NCBI RefSeq assembly: GCF_000416235.1
Contig: NZ_ATLO01000017.1
Coordinates: 118,896-182,895 of the forward strand
Source: Pseudomonas sp. CFII64
Lineage (GTDB): Bacteria; Pseudomonadota; Gammaproteobacteria; Pseudomonadales; Pseudomonadaceae
Length of the DNA stretch: 64,000 nt
Reading direction: 5' to 3'
Under the pieces are notes generated by a model, which ran no database searches, was not told the origin of the DNA, and saw nothing but the letters and a program-made list of their open reading frames with translations. The position numbers and the translations under genes are program-made. How positions within the stretch are numbered: the first letter of the stretch is position 1; each line of letters begins with the position of its first letter. Below are positions 54,957 through 64,000 of this stretch, in pieces.

Positions 54957-55859
54957 ATGAAACCCGCCGACATTATTCGCCTGATTGCACTGGCCGCGAT
55001 CTGGGGCGCGAGCTTTTTGTTCATGCGCATCATCGCGCCCGTGCTGGGCACCGTGCCCACCGCCTTTTTTCGGGTATCGATTGCGGCGGTCGGGCTGCTG
55101 GTCATTCTCTGGCTGATGCGCATCGACTGGGATTTTCGCGGCAAGCTCAAGACCTGCATGCTGCTGGGCGTGATCAATTCCGGGCTGCCCGCGACCATGT
55201 ACTCGCTGGCCGCGCAGGTCATGCCAGCCGGTTACTCGTCGATCTTCAACGCGACGACGCCGCTGATGGGCGTCCTGATCGGCGGCGTGTTCTTCAGTGA
55301 AAAACTCTCGGCGGTGAAAATCATCGGCGTGTTCCTCGGCCTGGTGGGCGTGGGGATTCTGACGCGGGCAGGACCGGTGGAATTCAATCTGGAGTTGCTG
55401 ACCGGCGCACTCGCCTGTCTGCTGGCGACAACCTGCTATGCGTTCGCAGGCTTTTTGACCCGGCGCTGGCTGGATCAGCAAGGCGGTCTGGATAGCCGGC
55501 TTTCGGCACTGGGCAGCATGCTGGGCGCCACGTTGCTGCTTCTGCCTCTGTTCGGTTATCGGGTGATCACCGATCCTCCCGCAAATTGGGGTGGTATTAG
55601 CGTGTGGGCGTCACTGCTGGGCTTGGGGCTGATCTGCACGGCCTTCGCCTACATTCTGTATTTCCGTCTGATGAGCAGCATTGGCCCGCTCAGCTCCATG
55701 ACCGTAACCTTCATGATTCCGCCGTTCGGTGTGCTGTGGGGCGCATTGCTGCTGGATGAGCCGCTGTCCATGGCGCACCTGTATGGCGGCGCGCTGATCG
55801 CAGTGGCGTTGTGGCTGGTGTTGCGGCCTGCGGCCGTGGCGTCAGCGAAGGCACCTTGA
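54957..55859 (+). CDS. EamA-family (DMT superfamily) transporter
   Basis: The 300-residue product is an inner-membrane protein with ten predicted helices in two five-helix EamA repeats. The first repeat starts IIRLIALAAIWGASFLFMRI. The second has ALLGLGLICTAFAYILYFRLM near the end, the typical EamA pattern. EamA proteins are mostly metabolite or drug exporters; the substrate cannot be inferred here. An AAGGA sequence lies upstream of the ATG. The gene stands alone between aceK and a palindromic repeat. Confidence 0.88.
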   Translation: MKPADIIRLIALAAIWGASFLFMRIIAPVLGTVPTAFFRVSIAAVGLLVILWLMRIDWDFRGKLKTCMLLGVINSGLPATMYSLAAQVMPAGYSSIFNATTPLMGVLIGGVFFSEKLSAVKIIGVFLGLVGVGILTRAGPVEFNLELLTGALACLLATTCYAFAGFLTRRWLDQQGGLDSRLSALGSMLGATLLLLPLFGYRVITDPPANWGGISVWASLLGLGLICTAFAYILYFRLMSSIGPLSSMTVTFMIPPFGVLWGALLLDEPLSMAHLYGGALIAVALWLVLRPAAVASAKAP

Positions 55860-55880
55860 TTTTCACGAGATAGCACCGGC

Positions 55881-55938
55881 CGTAGGACCGGCTTCAGCCG
55901 GGAGGAAATACCCCTCGCGACTAAAGCCGCTCCTACGA
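55881..55938. repeat. Palindromic repeat pair between two EamA genes
   Basis: CGTAGGACCGGCTTCAGCCGGGAGG faces CGACTAAAGCCGCTCCTACG across 13 bases. It is a shorter-spaced member of the family at 10646 and 20003. Confidence 0.8.
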
Positions 55939-55970
55939 GCCATCGCGGTATTCGCTGCCGCAGTCAGGCG

Positions 55971-56828
55971 TCAGCTCGGCTTACGAAACACAAACATCAG
56001 CCCCACCACGATCAGCAGCATGCCGAACAGGCTCAGCAGCGCCAGCCGGTTGCCGAAGATCAGGTAATCCATGATCGCCGTTACCGCTGGCACCAGATAA
56101 AACAGGCTGGTGACGTTGACCAGATTGCCCTGGGCGATCAACCGATACAGCAGGAAGGTCGCCAGCACCGACACCACCAGCCCCATCCACAGCACCGGCA
56201 CGATGAAGCCGGTGCTGATTTCGAAGTGGAATGGCTGAAACGGCACGAACACGCCACACAACAGCGCGCCGGCCAGGTATTGCACCGGCAGGGTTCCCAG
56301 CGGGTTATCGGTGATGCGCTTTTGCATGATCGAGCCGCAGGTCATGCTGATCATCGCCAGCAAGCCAAACAGCATGCCCGCGATGGACATGCCGCCCAGG
56401 CCGATACTCTGATAAACCACCAGAATCAGTCCGGCCAATCCCAGGCCCAGCCCGAACAGGCGCGTCCAGGCCCGATTGCGCTCCATGACCACCGCCGTGA
56501 GGATCGGCTGCACGCCCATGATGGTCGCCATCACACCGGGGGTGACTTTCAGGTCCAGCGCCAGCAGATAGAAAATCTGATAAGCGCCCAGCAACACGGC
56601 ACCGGTCGCTGCGGCATACAGCAGCGGTTTGCCGGTAGCGGGCAGTTTGTAGCCGAGCATCGGGATCAGTACGGCAAGGGCGACCAGTGCCAGCAGGAAG
56701 CGGATCAGCAGAAACGCAAACGGCGACGCGTGAGCCAGCCCCCACTTGGAGAAAATCGCTCCGCTGCTCCACAGCAGGACAAATAACGTTGTCGTGGCCA
56801 ACGAAGCCAGTTTTGTATTGATGAACAT
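55971..56828 (-). CDS. EamA-family (DMT superfamily) transporter
   Basis: The 285-residue inner-membrane protein has ten predicted helices. It begins TTLFVLLWSSGAIFSKWGLA and contains APYNAL-free EamA motifs such as TGAVLLGAYQIFYLLALD and VVSVLATFLLYRLIAQG. Although it neighbours another EamA gene, the two are convergent and not close copies. The ATG at 56828 is preferred over an upstream start because AGGTGG is well placed before it. The substrate is unknown. Confidence 0.87.
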   Translation of the reverse strand: MFINTKLASLATTTLFVLLWSSGAIFSKWGLAHASPFAFLLIRFLLALVALAVLIPMLGYKLPATGKPLLYAAATGAVLLGAYQIFYLLALDLKVTPGVMATIMGVQPILTAVVMERNRAWTRLFGLGLGLAGLILVVYQSIGLGGMSIAGMLFGLLAMISMTCGSIMQKRITDNPLGTLPVQYLAGALLCGVFVPFQPFHFEISTGFIVPVLWMGLVVSVLATFLLYRLIAQGNLVNVTSLFYLVPAVTAIMDYLIFGNRLALLSLFGMLLIVVGLMFVFRKPS

Positions 56829-57353
56829 GGATACCACCTGTGATCGGACACGCATTGGCAGGCCCGGCAAGTTCGGGCCAACGATGTGGTTTGCGAGTTT
56901 TTTTGCGGTTGTATCGACGGGCGCGGCTTGGTTAGAAGCGGCCAGTCAAACCGGCAGGACGACGCCTGGCGGTGCTACAACCGACGTGTTCACAGGGGAA
57001 GGTGGCGGGTAACGCATGAAGGAGAGCTGTTTGCATCCACACGGCTCGGCAGCAGCGAAGGCTGCGGCGTCGAACTTCAATTGAACGTGGGAAGCAGGCA
57101 TGGCGCTCGTCTTCTTGAGGGATGAGGAGGCATTGCAACCAAAGGTTTCAGCAATGCCGGCGCCGACTATAACCAGCGGCACATGAGTTAGGCAATAGCG
57201 GGCGGGCCCGCGCTTCCGTAGGAGCGAATTTATTCGCGAGGGCGTCGGTTTTAAAGCATCAGGTTGTGTCAGGTCATCACGTCGCGACGAGACGGGCCCC
57301 CTCCCGGATAAATCCGGTCCTACGAATGATTCATCGTGTAGGCGAGGTGTATT
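56829..57353. other. 525-base gap with two possible mini-ORFs and palindromic repeats
   Basis: No established gene is visible. On the plus strand a 22-codon frame (57016-57084, MKESCLHPHGSAAAKAAASN...) is followed 15 bases later by a 28-codon frame (57100-57186, MALVFLRDEEALQPKVSAMP...). On the minus strand a 78-codon frame (56946-57182) covers the same DNA. Any of these could be spurious. Palindromic repeat units GTAGGAGCGAATTTATTCGCGAG and CCCGGATAAATCCGGTCCTACG lie at 57218-57325. Confidence 0.4.
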
Positions 57354-58292
57354 TCAACCAAACAACCAATACCCCAGCAGCGTCAGCACTACTACAGCGA
57401 GCACCGGGCGCAATACCCGATACGCCTTGGGATGCTTGCGTTTGAGTTGTTTGACCTTGCCGCTGAAGCCGTCACTGAAGCTCTTGCTCCAGGCGTAGGC
57501 GCGATTGATGCCGCCGACGCGTTCATCGTCCAGGTTCTGCGGCGCGGTGGCGCGGCCCAGCCAGGCGCTGACCGAGCGATTGATGCGGGTCATGAAGCGG
57601 CTGCGCAGCGGGCGTTCGATGTCACAGAACAGGATGACGCGGGTTTTGTCGGTTTCGTTCTTGACCCAATGCACGTAGGTTTCGTCGAACATTACGTCTT
57701 CGCCGTCACGCCAGGCGTAGACCTGACCGTCGACATAAATGCGGCAGTCGTCGGAGTTGGGCGTCGACAAGCCCAGGTGATAGCGCAGGGATCCGGCAAA
57801 CGGGTCGCGATGCGGGTTCAAATGGCTGTCACCCGGCAATAGCGCGAACATGGCGCCTTTGACGTTGGGAATGCTGTTGACCAGTGCCACGGTCTTTGGG
57901 CAGAGCGCCTCGGCGGAAGGCAACGCCTTGTCGTACCACTTGAGGTAAAAACGTTTCCAGCCCTTTTTGAAGAACGAACCGAAACCGGCGTCGTTGTTCT
58001 TTTCGGCGGCCCGAATATAGCCTTCATCGAACAGGTGCATGGCTTCGTCGCGAATGACTTCCCAGTTGTTCTTCAGCACGTCCAGCTCAGGGAAGGCCTG
58101 ACGGTTCAGGTACGGTTTGGACGGCACTTTGGAAAACAGGTACATCAAGGCGTTATAAGGTGCGAACAGCGCCGAGTGGTTAACGAACTGACGTAGCAGC
58201 GGCAACCGCGCTTTCCCGCGCAGATGCACGTACAGCGTGCTGGCCAGAAATAGCATCAGGATCGATGCCTTGGCAGCAAATGAAAACGTCAT
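57354..58292 (-). CDS. lpxO: LpxO-type lipid A hydroxylase (Asp/Asn beta-hydroxylase family)
   Basis: LpxO is an Fe(II)/2-oxoglutarate dioxygenase at the inner membrane that adds a 2-hydroxyl group to a secondary acyl chain of lipid A. The 312-residue product has an N-terminal membrane segment and the double-stranded beta-helix core. Metal ligands are likely in LNPHRDPFAGSLRYHLGL (HxD) and ETYVHWVKNETDKTRVILFCD (distal His and the Arg that binds 2-oxoglutarate). A C-terminal hydrophobic helix (VLAVVVLTLLGYWLF) is also present, as in LpxO. Other aspartyl/asparaginyl beta-hydroxylase family members are possible, but both membrane anchors favour LpxO. It has its own promoter gap on the upstream side. 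Confidence 0.85.
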   Translation of the reverse strand: MTFSFAAKASILMLFLASTLYVHLRGKARLPLLRQFVNHSALFAPYNALMYLFSKVPSKPYLNRQAFPELDVLKNNWEVIRDEAMHLFDEGYIRAAEKNNDAGFGSFFKKGWKRFYLKWYDKALPSAEALCPKTVALVNSIPNVKGAMFALLPGDSHLNPHRDPFAGSLRYHLGLSTPNSDDCRIYVDGQVYAWRDGEDVMFDETYVHWVKNETDKTRVILFCDIERPLRSRFMTRINRSVSAWLGRATAPQNLDDERVGGINRAYAWSKSFSDGFSGKVKQLKRKHPKAYRVLRPVLAVVVLTLLGYWLFG

Positions 58293-58469
58293 CTAACTCT
58301 CCTCGAAACAGGCAATGGCCAAGCGCTGAACGTAGTGCTGGAAAATCATGGATCTTATGCGGCTGGCGAACCGCCCAGAATGATCTGGAACAACCCCTTT
58401 GCGGTTCGCGAGCCGGCCATCATAAACGCAAGCCGACCTTACCAAAAGCTGGCGAGACTAAAGATATTG

Positions 58470-59444
58470 TTACTGTTGCAGCTCCTGGTCGGTAAACAGA
58501 TCGCTGAACAGCATGCTCGACAAATACCGCTCGCCGGAATCCGGCAGGATCACCACGATTGTCTTGCCCTGCATTTCCGGGGTTTCGGCCATACGCACCG
58601 CTGCCGCCATGGCCGCGCCGCAGGAAATGCCGCACAAAATACCTTCTTCGCGCATCAAGCGCAGTGCCATGGCTTTGGCTTCCTCGTCACTGACCAGTTC
58701 CACCCGGTCGACCAGTGACAGGTCGAGGTTTTTCGGGATGAAACCGGCGCCAATGCCCTGAATCTTGTGCGGGCTGGGTTTGATCTCTTCACCGGCACGC
58801 GCCTGAGTGATGATCGGTGAACCCAGCGGTTCGACCGCGACGGCAAGGATCGGCTTGCCCGCCGTGTTCTTGATGTAGCGGGATACGCCGGTAATCGTAC
58901 CGCCGGTGCCGACGCCCGCCACCAGCACGTCAATGGCGCCGTCAGTGTCGTTCCAGATTTCCGGGCCCGTGGTTTTTTCGTGGATCGCCGGGTTCGCCGG
59001 GTTCTCGAACTGCGCCGGCATGAAGAATTTTTCGGGATCGCTGGCCAGCAGTTCCTCGGCTTTTTCAATGGCGCCTTTCATGCCTTTGGCGGGCTCGGTC
59101 AGCACCAGTTCGGCACCCAGCGCCTTGAGCACTTTACGGCGTTCGATGCTCATGGACGCGGGCATGGTGAGCATCAATTTATAGCCTCGGGCGGCAGCCA
59201 CGAAGGCCAGGCCAATGCCGGTATTGCCCGAAGTCGGTTCGACAATAGTCATGCCGGGCTTGAGTTTGCCCTTGCTTTCAGCGTCCCAGATCATGCTGGC
59301 GCCGATCCGGCATTTCACCGAGTAGCCCGGATTGCGCCCTTCGATCTTGGCCAGGATGGTTACCCCGCGCGGGGCGATGCGATTGATCTGCACCAGCGGG
59401 GTGTTACCGATTGAATGGGCGTTGTCAGCGTAGATACGGCTCAT
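58470..59444 (-). CDS. cysK: Cysteine synthase A (O-acetylserine sulfhydrylase)
   Basis: CysK makes L-cysteine from O-acetylserine and sulfide with PLP in the cytosol. The 324-residue product contains the PLP lysine in GYSVKCRIG (Lys44), the substrate loop [13 protein letters not shown], the phosphate-binding loop [11 protein letters not shown], and [10 protein letters not shown] at the end. Length and motifs favour CysK over CysM. The usual NPSFSVK is NPGYSVK here, a conservative change. I chose the ATG at 59444 ([20 protein letters not shown]), which matches the family N-terminus; the upstream extension does not. Confidence 0.95.
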   Translation of the reverse strand: MSRIYADNAHSIGNTPLVQINRIAPRGVTILAKIEGRNPGYSVKCRIGASMIWDAESKGKLKPGMTIVEPTSGNTGIGLAFVAAARGYKLMLTMPASMSIERRKVLKALGAELVLTEPAKGMKGAIEKAEELLASDPEKFFMPAQFENPANPAIHEKTTGPEIWNDTDGAIDVLVAGVGTGGTITGVSRYIKNTAGKPILAVAVEPLGSPIITQARAGEEIKPSPHKIQGIGAGFIPKNLDLSLVDRVELVSDEEAKAMALRLMREEGILCGISCGAAMAAAVRMAETPEMQGKTIVVILPDSGERYLSSMLFSDLFTDQELQQ

Positions 59445-59581
59445 GGTGGTGTCCTTGTGCACGTTCGTTGAGGGACTTTGAAAACCCAAAGCCTATGCCC
59501 CCAGCCCTGCGGCCGTCCAGTCGCAGCGAACGGATGCGCCTGCATGCAGTCAACCACTGAACAAAACCGGAGACCGCTACC

Positions 59582-60649
59582 ATGAAACGTCGCTACAGCT
59601 GGCCACTCTTGACCCTCGCGGGACTCGTCGTGCTGCTGATTGCTGTGCACATCGCCCTGCCCTACGTGATGCGCAACTATTTGAACGACAAGCTCGCCGA
59701 CATGGGCGATTACCGCGGGCAGGTCACGGATGTCGACCTGGCCTTGTGGCGCGGCGCTTACCGGATCAATGGGCTGAATATCGTCAAGGTTGATGGCAAG
59801 GTGCCGGTGCCGTTCGTCAAGGTTCCGGTCATTGACCTGGCCGTCAGCTGGCATTCGCTGTGGTACGACCACGCGGTGGTGGCCGAGGTCCTGTTTCAGC
59901 GTCCGGAGCTGAACTTCGTCGATGGCGGCGCCAACAAGCAAGCGTCGCAGACCGGTCAAGGCACTGACTGGCGCGAGCAGATGAACAAGCTGTTGCCCAT
60001 CACGCTCAACGAATTGCGCATTCAGGACGGGGTTATCACTTTCAACAATTTCACCACCACGCCGAAGGTGAAAATCCAGGCCGACAAGGTCAACGCCAGC
60101 CTTTATAACCTGACCAATGTCGAGGATGTGAAAGGCAAGCGTGACGCGCGTTTCGAAGGCAAGGCATTGTTGCTGGGGCACGCGAATCTGGAATCATCGG
60201 CGACGTTCGATCCATTCAGCAACTTCGAAGACTTTGACTTCCGCCTGCGCGCCACCGATATCGAGCTCAAGCGCCTCAATGACTTTGCGTCGGCCTACGG
60301 CAAGTTCGACTTCAACGCTGGCAGCGGCGACCTGGTCATTGAAGCCCAGGCCAACAAAGGGCAGTTGACCGGTTATATCAAGCCGCTGCTGCGTGACGTT
60401 GATGTCTTCAACTGGCAGCAGGATGTCGAGAATCAGAACAAAGGCTTCTTCCGTTCGATCTGGGAAGCAGTGGTCGGCACCAGCGAAACCGTGCTGAAAA
60501 ACCAGAGCAAAAACCAGTTCGCCACCCGCGTAGACCTCAGCGGCAGCGTGCACAAACAGGACATCAGCGCATTTCAGGCGTTTTTGCAGATTCTGCGCAA
60601 CGCGTTCGTCCAGGCATTCAATGCGCGGTATGACGGAAGCAAGGGTTAG
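59582..60649 (+). CDS. DUF748/AsmA-like envelope protein
   Basis: The 355-residue product has one N-terminal membrane helix (LLTLAGLVVLLIAVHIAL) and then a beta-rich periplasmic region of DUF748/AsmA type (LNDKLADMGDYRGQVTDVDLALWRGAY near residues 37-63, and LPITLNELRIQDGVITFNNF). AsmA-like proteins are thought to bridge the envelope or guide lipids. This is a short relative, so the function is unproven. It sits between cysK and the MoxR-VWA pair and is transcribed in the same direction as the latter, 115 bases upstream. Confidence 0.82.
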   Translation: MKRRYSWPLLTLAGLVVLLIAVHIALPYVMRNYLNDKLADMGDYRGQVTDVDLALWRGAYRINGLNIVKVDGKVPVPFVKVPVIDLAVSWHSLWYDHAVVAEVLFQRPELNFVDGGANKQASQTGQGTDWREQMNKLLPITLNELRIQDGVITFNNFTTTPKVKIQADKVNASLYNLTNVEDVKGKRDARFEGKALLLGHANLESSATFDPFSNFEDFDFRLRATDIELKRLNDFASAYGKFDFNAGSGDLVIEAQANKGQLTGYIKPLLRDVDVFNWQQDVENQNKGFFRSIWEAVVGTSETVLKNQSKNQFATRVDLSGSVHKQDISAFQAFLQILRNAFVQAFNARYDGSKG

Positions 60650-60764
60650 GTCATCGCGTTTCACTTCGTGGAACCACCCATTCACCGATTGAATGCCCGG
60701 TCTGCGTTCACAGTGGCCGAGGCCTCGCGTTATAGTCGGCGCATTGTTTACCGAGGATTTACCG

Positions 60765-61610
60765 ATGAAGTTCGAAGGCACCCGCGCATACGTCGCCACT
60801 GACGACCTCAAACTGGCGGTCAACGCGGCAATTACTCTGGAGCGGCCGCTGCTGGTCAAAGGTGAACCCGGCACCGGCAAGACCATGCTTGCCGAACAAC
60901 TGGCCGAGTCCTTCGGCGCCAAATTGATCACCTGGCACATCAAGTCCACCACCAAGGCCCATCAGGGCCTTTATGAATACGATGCCGTCAGCCGTCTGCG
61001 CGATTCGCAACTGGGTGTGGATAAAGTCCACGACGTGCGCAATTACCTGAAGAAGGGCAAACTCTGGGAAGCCTTCGAAGCCGACGAGCGGGTCATTCTG
61101 CTGATCGACGAAATCGACAAGGCCGACATCGAATTCCCCAACGACCTGCTGCAAGAACTCGACAAGATGGAGTTCTACGTCTACGAAATCGACGAGACCA
61201 TCAAGGCCAAAATCCGCCCGATCATCATCATTACCTCCAATAATGAAAAAGAACTTCCAGACGCGTTCCTGCGCCGCTGTTTCTTCCATTACATCGCCTT
61301 CCCTGATCGCCCGACCCTGCAGAAAATCGTCGACGTGCATTATCCGGACATCAAGAAAGAGCTGGTCAGCGAAGCGCTGGACGTGTTTTTCGATGTGCGC
61401 AAAGTGCCCGGTCTGAAGAAAAAGCCTTCCACTTCGGAACTGGTCGACTGGCTGAAACTGCTGATGGCCGACAATATTGGCGAAGCAGTGCTGCGCGAAC
61501 GCGATCCGACCAAGGCCATTCCTCCACTGGCCGGAGCGCTGGTGAAAAATGAGCAGGACGTTCAGCTGTTGGAGCGACTGGCGTTCATGAGCCGTCGCGG
61601 CAATCGCTGA
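60765..61610 (+). CDS. MoxR-family AAA+ ATPase
   Basis: The 281-residue cytosolic ATPase has Walker A GEPGTGKT, Walker B VILLIDEIDKAD, sensor-1 IIITSNNEKELPDAF and an arginine finger in FLRRCFFHYIAFP. MoxR ATPases usually act as chaperones with a von Willebrand factor A (VWA) protein that activates or assembles another complex. Here the VWA gene follows after 21 bases. The ATG at 60765 follows GAGG (CCGAGGATTTACCG) and gives the conserved N-terminus MKFEGTRAYVATDDLKLAV. Confidence 0.92.
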   Translation: MKFEGTRAYVATDDLKLAVNAAITLERPLLVKGEPGTGKTMLAEQLAESFGAKLITWHIKSTTKAHQGLYEYDAVSRLRDSQLGVDKVHDVRNYLKKGKLWEAFEADERVILLIDEIDKADIEFPNDLLQELDKMEFYVYEIDETIKAKIRPIIIITSNNEKELPDAFLRRCFFHYIAFPDRPTLQKIVDVHYPDIKKELVSEALDVFFDVRKVPGLKKKPSTSELVDWLKLLMADNIGEAVLRERDPTKAIPPLAGALVKNEQDVQLLERLAFMSRRGNR

Positions 61611-61631
61611 TTCTGCGGAGAGACCACAGCC

Positions 61632-62810
61632 ATGCTGCTCAACCTGTTCAACGAAATGCGCGCAGCCAAGGTGCCGGTCTCGGTGCGCGAACTGCTGGAC
61701 CTGATCAACGCCCTGAAACAGCGAGTGACTTTCGCTGACATGGACGAGTTCTACTATCTGGCGCGCACGATCCTGGTCAAGGACGAACGGCATTTCGACA
61801 AGTTCGACCGGGCATTCGGCGCCTATTTCAACGGCCTGGAAAAACTCGATGATCACCTCAAGGCGTTGATTCCCGAAGACTGGCTGCGCAAGGAGTTCGA
61901 ACGCTCGTTGAGCGAAGAAGAGCGCGCGCAGATTCAATCGCTGGGCGGGCTGGACAAGCTCATCGAGGAATTCAAGAAACGCCTCGAAGAACAGAAGGAA
62001 CGCCACGCGGGCGGCAACAAATGGATCGGCACAGGCGGCACCAGCCCGTTCGGCTCGGGCGGCTATAACCCCGAAGGCATTCGGGTCGGCGATGCTGGCG
62101 AACGCAAAGGCAAGGCGGTGAAAGTCTGGGATCAACGCGAGTACAAGAACCTCGACGATCAAGTCGAACTCGGCACTCGCAACATCAAGATCGCTTTGCG
62201 CCGCTTGCGCAAGTTCGCACGTCAGGGTGCGGCCGAAGAACTGGACATCGACGGCACCATCGACCACACCGCTCGCGACGCCGGACTGCTGAATATCCAG
62301 ATGCGTCCGGAACGGCGCAACACCATCAAGCTATTGCTGCTGTTCGACATCGGCGGCTCGATGGACGCCCACGTAAAAATCTGCGAAGAATTGTTCTCGG
62401 CCTGCAAAACCGAGTTCAAACATCTGGAATATTTTTACTTTCATAACTTCATTTATGAATCGGTCTGGAAGAACAACTCCCGCCGCGGCTCGGAGCGCAC
62501 CTCCACGCAAGATTTGCTGCATAAATACGGGGCAGACTACAAAGTCATCTTCATCGGTGACGCCTCAATGGCGCCTTATGAAATCACTCAGGCCGGCGGC
62601 AGTGTCGAACACTGGAATGAAGAGCCGGGTTATGTGTGGATGCAGCGCTTCACTGCCAAGTTCAAGAAAATCATCTGGATCAATCCCTACCCGAAAGACG
62701 CCTGGGCCTATACCACTTCGACTAATATCGTCCGGGATTTGATCGAGGATCAGATGTATCCACTGACCTTGCGCGGGCTGGAAGAAGGGATGCGTTTTCT
62801 CTCCAAATAA
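61632..62810 (+). CDS. VWA domain protein (CoxE-like), partner of MoxR
   Basis: The 392-residue product has a helical N-terminal half (about residues 1-130) and a glycine-rich linker (WIGTGGTSPFGSGGYNPEG). A C-terminal von Willebrand A domain of CoxE type follows, with a MIDAS-like motif LLFDIGGSMDAH near residue 240 and the later FIGDASMAPYE. No signal peptide or membrane helix is visible. It pairs with the ATPase gene 21 bases upstream, and the two are almost certainly an operon. The target is unknown. Confidence 0.9.
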   Translation: MLLNLFNEMRAAKVPVSVRELLDLINALKQRVTFADMDEFYYLARTILVKDERHFDKFDRAFGAYFNGLEKLDDHLKALIPEDWLRKEFERSLSEEERAQIQSLGGLDKLIEEFKKRLEEQKERHAGGNKWIGTGGTSPFGSGGYNPEGIRVGDAGERKGKAVKVWDQREYKNLDDQVELGTRNIKIALRRLRKFARQGAAEELDIDGTIDHTARDAGLLNIQMRPERRNTIKLLLLFDIGGSMDAHVKICEELFSACKTEFKHLEYFYFHNFIYESVWKNNSRRGSERTSTQDLLHKYGADYKVIFIGDASMAPYEITQAGGSVEHWNEEPGYVWMQRFTAKFKKIIWINPYPKDAWAYTTSTNIVRDLIEDQMYPLTLRGLEEGMRFLSK

Positions 62811-62821
62811 TTACAACCCGG

Positions 62822-63020
62822 TGGAGCGAGGCTTGCCCACGAATCGGTTTACCGACGGCATCTCGATTGGCTGACCTGGAGCATTCCGAGCAAGCTCGGC
62901 TCCTACAGGATTACCCGGATCCGTTGGAGCGAGGCTTGCCCGCGAATCGGTTCACCTTGGCGGCATCTCGATTGGCTGACCTGGAGCATTCGCGAGCAAG
63001 CTCGGCTCCTACAGGATTAT
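62822..63020 (+). repeat. Tandem duplication of a palindromic repeat unit
   Basis: Two direct copies (62822-62914 and 62925-63020) share TGGAGCGAGGCTTGCCC at the start, then GGCATCTCGATTGGCTGACC and the ending CTCGGCTCCTACAGGATTA. They differ at a few bases and by one short indel. Each copy is itself a doublet of opposed palindromes. The 303-base gap 62811-63113 otherwise shows nothing. Confidence 0.9.
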
Positions 63021-63113
63021 CTCGCGCCAACAGGTCTCAGCAATTGCCGATTAACCCGCGCAAATACTCAACATGCAGCTGATGCGCGACGCTTTGAACC
63101 TTCGGCCCAAGGC

Positions 63114-63923
63114 TCAAACTTTGCCAGAGTTGTTTTCACTCTCCCTGTCCGTCTCCTGCTCCCGCGTCATTTCGCGCACATTTCTCTGCAACTGTTCCAG
63201 CCACGAGTTTTCGTTACCCGGTCGTATCGCACAGGATTGCAGGAGCACGCCGTAATCAATAAATTTACTGATATTTCCCAGCGTCACCGTCGAGTCTTCA
63301 ACTCCCAGCCGAGGATCATGCTTCAAAATATAAGTGACGAGTTTGGCATGATCAAAGGTCAACTCTTTCAATCGGTCTCGGTCATTGATCCAGGCCTCCA
63401 GCTGTTTTTTTTCTCGATCAGTCAAGGCGCCGTCGGGTGAGGTAATTTCCAGACTGCCATGCTCATTGATGGTGAATCCAAAATTCTTGCCCGCCAAATC
63501 CGGGAGCGATACCCGTATCTGCTCCTTGAATTCATCAAATTCCAGCTGCATATCTTCTAGCCTGTACAGAGACTCATAATGCAACGCCCTTAGAATGGAA
63601 AAATCATAGGTACTCAGCTCGCCATAGATATTACTTTCCCATACCTCCAGACCGTACTCTCTGGCTATCGCACGGCCCTTCGCCAGCTTTTCTTCCCCTG
63701 ACACAATGTCGAATTTATTTTGGTCATCAAGCGTGTAAACGATGCCCTCCGTTGCCATTCTGGAATCGTAACTTACTTGCAACCGTTCAGTCATTTCGCC
63801 TGCCGCGACCAGCTCTTCATAGCGAGCGGTAACCGACTGCCAGTAGGTCATACCGACATGTAGCTTATTACCAAGCCCTATCACACGAGTACCATGTGTC
63901 ATACCTGCTTGCGGATCAAACAT
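63114..63923 (-). CDS. Hypothetical protein, AT-rich gene of unknown function
   Basis: I do not recognise this 269-residue product. It is hydrophilic and acidic, with no membrane segment and no signal peptide. An internal stretch (NEHGSLEITSPDGALTDREKKQLEAW, about residues 150-175) looks like a beta turn leading into helices, and the C-terminal tail is strongly charged (REMTREQETDRESENN). The ATG at 63923 is well placed after GGGAGAG; a longer frame to 63965 has no ribosome-binding site. The DNA is AT-richer than the neighbouring housekeeping genes. It is the last gene before the window edge, and its operon context is not visible. Confidence 0.65.
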   Translation of the reverse strand: MFDPQAGMTHGTRVIGLGNKLHVGMTYWQSVTARYEELVAAGEMTERLQVSYDSRMATEGIVYTLDDQNKFDIVSGEEKLAKGRAIAREYGLEVWESNIYGELSTYDFSILRALHYESLYRLEDMQLEFDEFKEQIRVSLPDLAGKNFGFTINEHGSLEITSPDGALTDREKKQLEAWINDRDRLKELTFDHAKLVTYILKHDPRLGVEDSTVTLGNISKFIDYGVLLQSCAIRPGNENSWLEQLQRNVREMTREQETDRESENNSGKV

Positions 63924-64000
63924 AACACTCTCCCATATCAACCGTTGTCCTTTGGTTAACGGCAATAACGAAAAGTATCTGACCTGACTTTATAGCAAGG

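Noticed and set aside
62822..63020. CRISPR array
   Set aside because: Only two units of about 95 bases that are palindromic repeats themselves; there are no short regular repeats with unique spacers and no cas genes.

Overview
The window looks like chromosomal DNA of a fluorescent Pseudomonas, most likely the P. fluorescens group. The evidence is a PvdS-regulated pyoverdine locus, the EarP/Arg-32 elongation factor P pair, MxtR- and AceK-type acetate genes, and many short extragenic palindromes of the type common in this group. Most of it is GC-rich. One stretch (about 40.9-45.7 kb) and the last gene (63.1-63.9 kb) are visibly AT-richer. I saw no rRNA, tRNA, CRISPR array, transposase or prophage gene.

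Layout. 1-10 kb: end of an organic hydroperoxide resistance gene, efp with its rhamnosyltransferase earP, small conserved genes, a thioesterase, an aldo-keto reductase and an MgtA-type P-type ATPase. 9.2-38.1 kb: a pyoverdine siderophore locus in this order: pvdA (ornithine hydroxylase), pvdR-pvdT-opmQ (efflux), pvdP (tyrosinase), pvdM, pvdO, pvdE (export to the periplasm), two NRPS genes and an HSL-type hydrolase. Six good matches to the PvdS/IS-box promoter (TAAAT-N16-CGT) precede pvdA, pvdR, pvdP, pvdM, pvdE and the first NRPS gene. The NRPS pair reads C-A-T-E-C-A-T and C-A-T-C-A-T-TE, and I predict it adds D-Ser, Thr-like, Gly and a modified hydroxyornithine before release. pvdN is missing from its usual place between pvdM and pvdO.

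38.1-49.1 kb: an LplT/acyltransferase fusion, a small DUF gene behind a structured leader, and then the most interesting block. That block is a leftward operon of a DUF4123 chaperone gene, a 1088-residue LysM-containing protein and four tandem paralogous Sel1-repeat proteins, each with a signal peptide. I read it as an orphan type VI secretion effector with its chaperone and an expanded periplasmic immunity array. Base composition changes inside the effector gene at about residue 850, so the toxin tip and the immunity genes appear to have been acquired or exchanged together.

49.6-64 kb: an MxtR/CrbS-type transporter-kinase beside aceK (both acetate metabolism), two EamA exporters, an LpxO-type lipid A hydroxylase, cysteine synthase, a DUF748 protein, a MoxR-VWA pair, a tandem duplication of a palindromic repeat, and an unrecognised gene at the right edge.
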